Positions 59,248 through 64,000 of a DNA stretch of 64,000 nucleotides are shown piece by piece. The stretch is from Serpula lacrymans var. lacrymans S7.9 (lineage: Eukaryota; Basidiomycota; Agaricomycetes; Boletales; Serpulaceae), in contig NW_006763301.1 of NCBI RefSeq assembly GCF_000218685.1, forward strand, positions 1,054,001 through 1,118,000, given 5' to 3'. Each line of letters opens with the position of its first letter. Position 1 is the stretch's first letter. Both the position numbers and the translations under genes were made by a program. The notes beneath the pieces are model-generated. The model was not told the origin of the DNA. It did no database searches and was given only the letters and a program-made list of their open reading frames with translations.

Positions 59248-59311
59248 ACAATGAGCAATTGGGGCCTGAGTAAAGGGTGAGACGGGCTATTCGAGGGATG
59301 CGTGCTGCCAT
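58890..59311 (-). CDS. Glutaredoxin-like protein (DUF836/YDR286C type)
   Basis: Small thioredoxin-fold protein. Three exons keep phase: 59243-59311, 59145-59180 and 58890-59087. The product has 100 residues. It reads RIARLTLYSGPNCSLCD (the CxxC active site), IAKAELAKARQS, then FILDIVNIQDKGQEKWKKQY, YWIPALHLEGKEIAKGRW, and ends in EQDHH. The order CxxC, IPALHL with its cis-Pro, then a C-terminal helix fits the glutaredoxin-like family to which yeast YDR286C belongs; the targets of that family are not established. Its third exon overlaps, in a different frame, the open frame of the zinc-knuckle gene downstream. The stop at 58890 is directly followed by the first recognisable zinc-knuckle codons. 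Confidence 0.87.
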
Positions 59312-59443
59312 GGCTGGATGCAGTCGGAGTCTGAAAACGCAGGTAAATATACGCGCCCATAGTTGGATGTCGGCAAGCATCACCTTCGAAACGGAGGCAA
59401 ATGCGTTGAAGCCGTCGCCGTCGTTCTGGTCGATGTCTACGCA
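59312..59443. promoter_or_regulatory. Short divergent promoter
   Basis: About 132 bp between the glutaredoxin-like start and the chosen CCCH-protein start at 59444. A longer in-frame start for the latter at 59363 would shorten it to about 50 bp, which is less likely. Confidence 0.45.
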
Positions 59444-62400
59444 ATGATATCGCAAGAACCACTATGGCGAGTCCGAGGTGCGTCTACAAGTCAATTTCCT
59501 GCACAGCAATCCTCAGCTCTTTTTTCTGCAGCACGACCATGCCCGTTTTATTCACAAGGGCGGTGTCTATTTGCTGATACCTGCAATTTTCTTCACGACA
59601 TTAAAGTGAAGAGTCACATAGACGACACAATTGCAAACCCCAAATTTATTCGTAGCAGAAATCCTTCCCCTTCAAGATCTCCCATCAACCTTCCCTCCGT
59701 AGTCATCGACTCCCCGCACTCTGACAACCTTTCCATTTCAAGCCCACACCGTTCTCCACGATTATCTGGCCTGCTTCTTGCTCTTCAAGACGTTATAGGG
59801 CCTGAAGATGAATCAGTATCAAGTGAGGATATGCTCGACTATGGCGACGAGGAGGATCCCTTTAACGTCGACTCCGAGCCTTTTTATTCTGACCGTGAAG
59901 TCATCATGTCCCCAGAGCCTTGTCCCCACGAGCTCCCCTTCTCGGAGCCAGATCTCGCAAGTGAGACGGATTCACTTTGCTCGGATTCTTATTTCTTGGA
60001 ACCTGATTCTGGGGACGAAGACGACTCAGGCGTCATTGACCTCTCCTGTATAAGCGGTGGTGATGAGACGTACGAATCTGAGTTGGACGAGGATGATCAG
60101 CCTACCATGAGGCAAGGCAATTCATCTCTGGAAACAAATTATTTTGTTTCTGTTGCTCCCACCCTCGAGCAACGCGACGAGCCGTTAAATGCCCAAATTC
60201 CGGATCCCAATACCGTCCCCGACGATCAGACTTCAAGATCTTCTAGTCTTCTTTCCCCCGTGGAGATGTCTACGCGTCTTCGTCCTTTCTCTATTGAAGA
60301 GGTCGACCTTCCTCTCAAGCGTGAAGATTCAATTGATTCAGGTTATGCGGACAGCTGGACTGGACCTATCCCACTAATGAGATCACCACCACATCCGCAT
60401 AGTAATCGTTCCTCTGTCAACTCCGAGTTCCGTAATCGTGTGGCATTTCCTCCGTCAAGGCGTACATCTTATGATGTGCGGGTATTTCGTCCATCTCATG
60501 ATAGGTCTTCATCTTTAGCATCGCATACCCGGGAAATAACCCCGGTTTCTGCGCGTGTAGAAGAGGAGGTCGGACTTGAGGAGGAGCCAAGCGAAGAGGA
60601 CAGTTTCTCGCGTTCCCCAAGGAGAATGACCGAGATATCATCAAGTGACCTCGAGGAAACTGGTTCCTTTGTCAAAGATGAATGGGACAATATGCTGACT
60701 CGTGAAGATATAGCCTTCGGGGAGAGTGCAAGCAGCCCTGCATGCCCTATTTCGTATTATGGTGGGGATGACGAGGATAACACCGAGATTCATCCGTTGA
60801 GTCAATCTTCAACGCTGACAAGGGGAAACCTAAATGACACCCAGGACGAGATACCTGTAACTGAAGATAATATCAGCCCTTGCCCCTTGATGGCACCTCA
60901 AGAGTGTACTGATGTGGCAGTTGAAAGTCGAATAGAAAGCCCCAAACTATCTGAGGATGTCCTTGCTACTATTTCAACAGTATCACCCCATAAGGACGAT
61001 GAAACACTCTCATCTGCTTCGGCATCACCTAGTTTCAAGCACCAAGACTTGACAGCGGATGCAGGATTTTTCTGTGATGAAGGAGACTCTACTGAGTCCT
61101 TGGACTATGATAGTTCATTGTTGGACAATGCTCCAATTTTTTCGGAACCTTCCTCATCTTCTAGTTTGGAGGAGCAGGAATCTGAGCAGGAGGAGTTAGT
61201 TTCTGGGTGGTCTGACACGGAAGCTGGCATGGAAGAGGAATTTTTTGCAGAAGTTGACACATATGCATCTCCTCCGTTGTCTCCGGAGCCTGAATACCAG
61301 CTATCTCAGATACTCCAGTCTATGGAACTAGCATATAACAGCGAAGACGACGTGGTCGACTTTTCCGGTGACTGTAGCCCCGTGGCTGATCGCACTATCA
61401 TGCCTCTGGCGGTCACAAGGAGGGATCGTGCTTGGTCTGACCTGACTGTCAAAGGAAAGGTCGACCCGGCTTTGACCGTAAAACTCATATCGAAGGAAAT
61501 TATGATGTCTCCTACCGCTGAAGTCCTTCAAGAATCGTCGCCTTCTGACACACCTCCAATTCCCGCTGCAGACTTGCCAAGTCATGCTCCACGCAATGTA
61601 GTTTCTCAAAAAGATACTCTGCAATCTCTGTATGATAGCTACATGGAGGAGTCTGATCAGGATTCTGCTCCGGATGATGATGAACCGGCTTCCTCGACGT
61701 CACCAGCAGTCATTTCTGGCTCTTCTGGCTTAATCAAGTTAGAAACCATGTTACCCGATCGCATAGATGATCATGATGATGGGTCTCCTGGTAATGAGCC
61801 TCAAGAAAACGCTCTTGAGCCTGTGCGAGAGAATTTTTCGGGACCACTAGATTCTATCGAAGCTTTCCCAACATCTTCAAGTTCCTCGCCCCTCGACCCC
61901 GACATGTCTTGTAACCGAAGGGACTCCCTGCAAAATAATGATTCAATATTTTGCTCAAGCCCATTACCTGGAGTTCCTCGTGTATTTAGCCCCCCCGCGT
62001 GTGTTGCTACCAGAGGTAGGGTGACCTCGAATGCTACCAGTAGTGTATCTTCGACGTCACAATCTACACAAAAAATGGGGTCGCCTTTACGGGTGCAAAG
62101 CCATGCCGAAGTCTCTAATGTTTACGGAGATCCTACTCCTAGGCCAGCCGCCAGATTTCGTAATCCAACCGATGGTGATCGAGCGGGAACAGACAGTAGG
62201 AAAATACCTTTTGGTTTCCGTCGGCCCAGTACCATAGTGAGTGTCTGTGGGTCATTAAAAAGTGATGTATTCACTGAAGGTCAACAGGTTCCGAAGAGGC
62301 CCTCCCCCACCATTCCTGGCGCATCAAATCAGCAACTATCGCCCAAAGAGCAGTACTTGCCTCGGAGACCAGAGAATCGTGCAGTGCTTCCCGAATTACG

Positions 62401-64000
62401 GTCACATTCCCCCAGTTGGTCCGTTTCGGACTCACCATCGACAGATCATCTTTTCTCGCCAGTTCAGTTGCAGTCTAATAATCATACTGACGGCTTGAAA
62501 CCACTTCGACTTGTGAGTGTATGAGGCACCTACCAGAAATTTATGGCAGACTTAATTTTTGCTTGGGGCAGTCTACTTCTTTTAATTTTAGGTCTACTTC
62601 GTCGTCTCCTTTGCTTAGCTCTTCCTCAAGTAACATATCCGGTACGCCCATCTACTTCCTCGATCATCATTGTTGCAGTTTTATTTATCTGTCGTACTAG
62701 ATCACATATCACGTTCATCTACGCCGCATTCCTCAAGTGTATCATCTGATTATTCGTTTTCACATAATTCATTGGTGGGTGAACGAGCTTTATAGCCATA
62801 GTCTGGAAAAGTTCTAATTTTGCTTCAACCTTTTAGCTTTCATCTGCTCGCTCGTCACTCATACCCCAGCACGTTCGCAATACCCTCATTCCTGCAAAAA
62901 AGTTATCACCCTTGCTACTCGCTTCTGATCACACTCGTTCATCTCATTTATTCAATCGAGATTCGCTGTCATTATCTGCACCTCTCAGGCAACCAACTTC
63001 TTGGCGTTTCTCTCATTATCGAGCAGGTTCTCGCAATTATACACCAGCAGACCAATATTCTCGTCCCTCTAGCAGGTTATCGACACTTACATTAGATATA
63101 TTTGAACATCCGGAAGAAGAGGATCATGGCCAGGCTGACCGTTGGCGCTCTTCCACGTCTTCAAACCAGGTTCTCGATGCACGTCCCGCCTCCGCGCTGG
63201 CCTCTCCAGTTCACGCGATAGCCACTCCGAAGCCTACTTTAATGTTTGCGATTGCTAGCGACGATGTGGAGCAAGTTCGTCAGGTGCTGGAAAGTGGAGA
63301 TGCTGGGCCGAATGATCAAGTTGGCCCTCAGTCTGCTTTGGCTTTTACTCTGACAAATGATCGGATTATCAACAAAGTTGACATTATCAAAGCTCTACTG
63401 TCTTATGGTGCTGATCCAGGAGCTTTGAAAAATCCTGACTTTAATCCTCCTCAGCATGGTACAGAGGCCGCTCCACTCAACACTCCGCACGCAACTACTC
63501 TAGATGGCATGGATCCAGCTACAAGGTATAATAATAGTATCTGTGTTTTAGATCGATGGTAATCTTTTGCTGTAACCAGATATTACATTTCGAAGGCAGA
63601 TGCGATCCACACTCGCCAGACATCTCAGCTTATTCATCGATCCGTTTTCCGACCATTGACTAAAGTTCGATATGATCTCGTTGGTCAGGACCGCGTACTG
63701 GAACAGCTTTTCCGCGTCTTGAACATGCAATCTCAGCAGCTTTCCGTGGCTCCTATTGTCGTATTGCTTTGTGGTAAGCTCATCCATACTAAATATTTAC
63801 TGTCTTTATTGATCTTCCATTCCAGGGCCTAGTGGACATGGAAAGAGTTTGCTTGCGCGCAAGTGTGAGAATTCTGATATCTTCCTGTGCATCAATGAAA
63901 CTAACGTATTATTTAGTTGGTTCTCTTCTTGACCTTCCTACTCATACTGTGAATATGACTACATTGCGTTCCACTCATGACATATGGCAATCTTACTCTA
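59444..64000 (+). CDS. CCCH zinc finger, ankyrin-like and AAA+ (ClpB-like) protein, 3' end outside the window
   Basis: One very long gene. Exons in phase: 59444-62512, 62572-62641, 62701-62774, 62837-63525, 63580-63773, 63826-63864 and 63917 to the edge. More than 1390 residues are visible. The start MISQEPLWRVRGAS is chosen over the Met at 59363 because it fits family N-termini. A CCCH finger (CPFYSQGRCLFADTCNFLH) occupies about residues 35-53. About 1100 residues of acidic, Ser/Pro-rich disordered sequence follow. Then come an ankyrin-like segment (MFAIASDDVEQVRQVLESGD, INKVDIIKALLSYGADPG), DPATRYYISKADAIHTRQ, and an AAA+ start (VRYDLVGQDRVLEQLFRVL) with Walker A GPSGHGKS. The last visible part is LPTHTVNMTTLRSTHDIW. 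The intron at 62513-62571 avoids the stop at 62522. Ankyrin followed by ClpB-type AAA+ resembles animal CLPB (Skd3), but this one carries no sign of a mitochondrial presequence. Confidence 0.85.

Overview
The window is nuclear DNA of a basidiomycete, almost certainly an Agaricomycete mushroom-type fungus. Genes are dense and lie on both strands. They are split by many short introns (about 45-80 nt, nearly all GT-AG). Several families here are, to my knowledge, mainly basidiomycete: DUF6593, the DUF6533 and DUF6534 seven-helix proteins, the basidiomycete-type HNH protein, and a CCCH-ankyrin-AAA+ protein. I rebuilt exon structures by hand from reading-frame phase and GT/AG sites. Unless stated, every junction listed keeps the frame open.

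Layout. 1-1372 (-): vacuolar Ca2+/H+ exchanger, running off the left edge. 2363-4377 (+): DUF6593 gene followed by a broken copy. 4784-6215 (-): Ser-rich single-pass membrane protein. 6.2-8.4 kb: no recognisable gene. 8403-8487 (+): intron-containing tRNA-Phe(GAA). 8887-10480 (+): Hsp90 co-chaperone Aha1 with a predicted tail anchor. 10917-12153 (+): septin Cdc10. 12871-18017 (+): P4-ATPase lipid flippase.

17.9-24.2 kb is a rearranged stretch. The 3' end of the P4-ATPase gene and the 3' half of the convergent FAN1 gene occur twice as a direct repeat (17944-19469 and 22359-24199). The first FAN1 copy has lost a catalytic Asp and a splice acceptor. A DUF6534 gene and a 15-bp perfect inverted repeat lie between the copies. 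Full-length FAN1 is at 22644-26395 (-). It is followed by a frameshifted HNH gene (26707-27910) and a DUF6533 gene (28898-30208).

The right half is mostly housekeeping: NEDD1-like WD40 protein (30909-33607, -), a MAPKKK-like kinase missing catalytic residues (34086-35805, -), small secreted protein (36797-37358, -), DBP4 RNA helicase (37999-40731, +), SNF2 ATPase (41291-45850, -), NatB catalytic subunit NAA20 (45913-46710, +), IML1 (46908-51819, -), a charged protein (52164-52964, +), a second Ser/Thr-rich single-pass protein (53539-55136, +) and a four-helix membrane protein (56261-57337, +). Then come a zinc-knuckle/PSP protein and a glutaredoxin-like protein whose frames overlap on the - strand (57805-59311). 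Last is a large CCCH-ankyrin-AAA+ gene (59444 to beyond 64000, +).

Functionally the genes are a mixed set: Ca2+ and lipid transport, septum formation, DNA crosslink repair, mitotic spindle, ribosome biogenesis, TORC1 nutrient signalling and protein acetylation. No secondary-metabolite cluster, CRISPR array or autonomous transposon is visible. The most unusual items are the P4/FAN1 duplication, the kinase lacking its HRD Asp and DFG Phe, the same-strand overlap at 59 kb, the tail-anchored Aha1 and the CCCH-ankyrin-AAA+ fusion.
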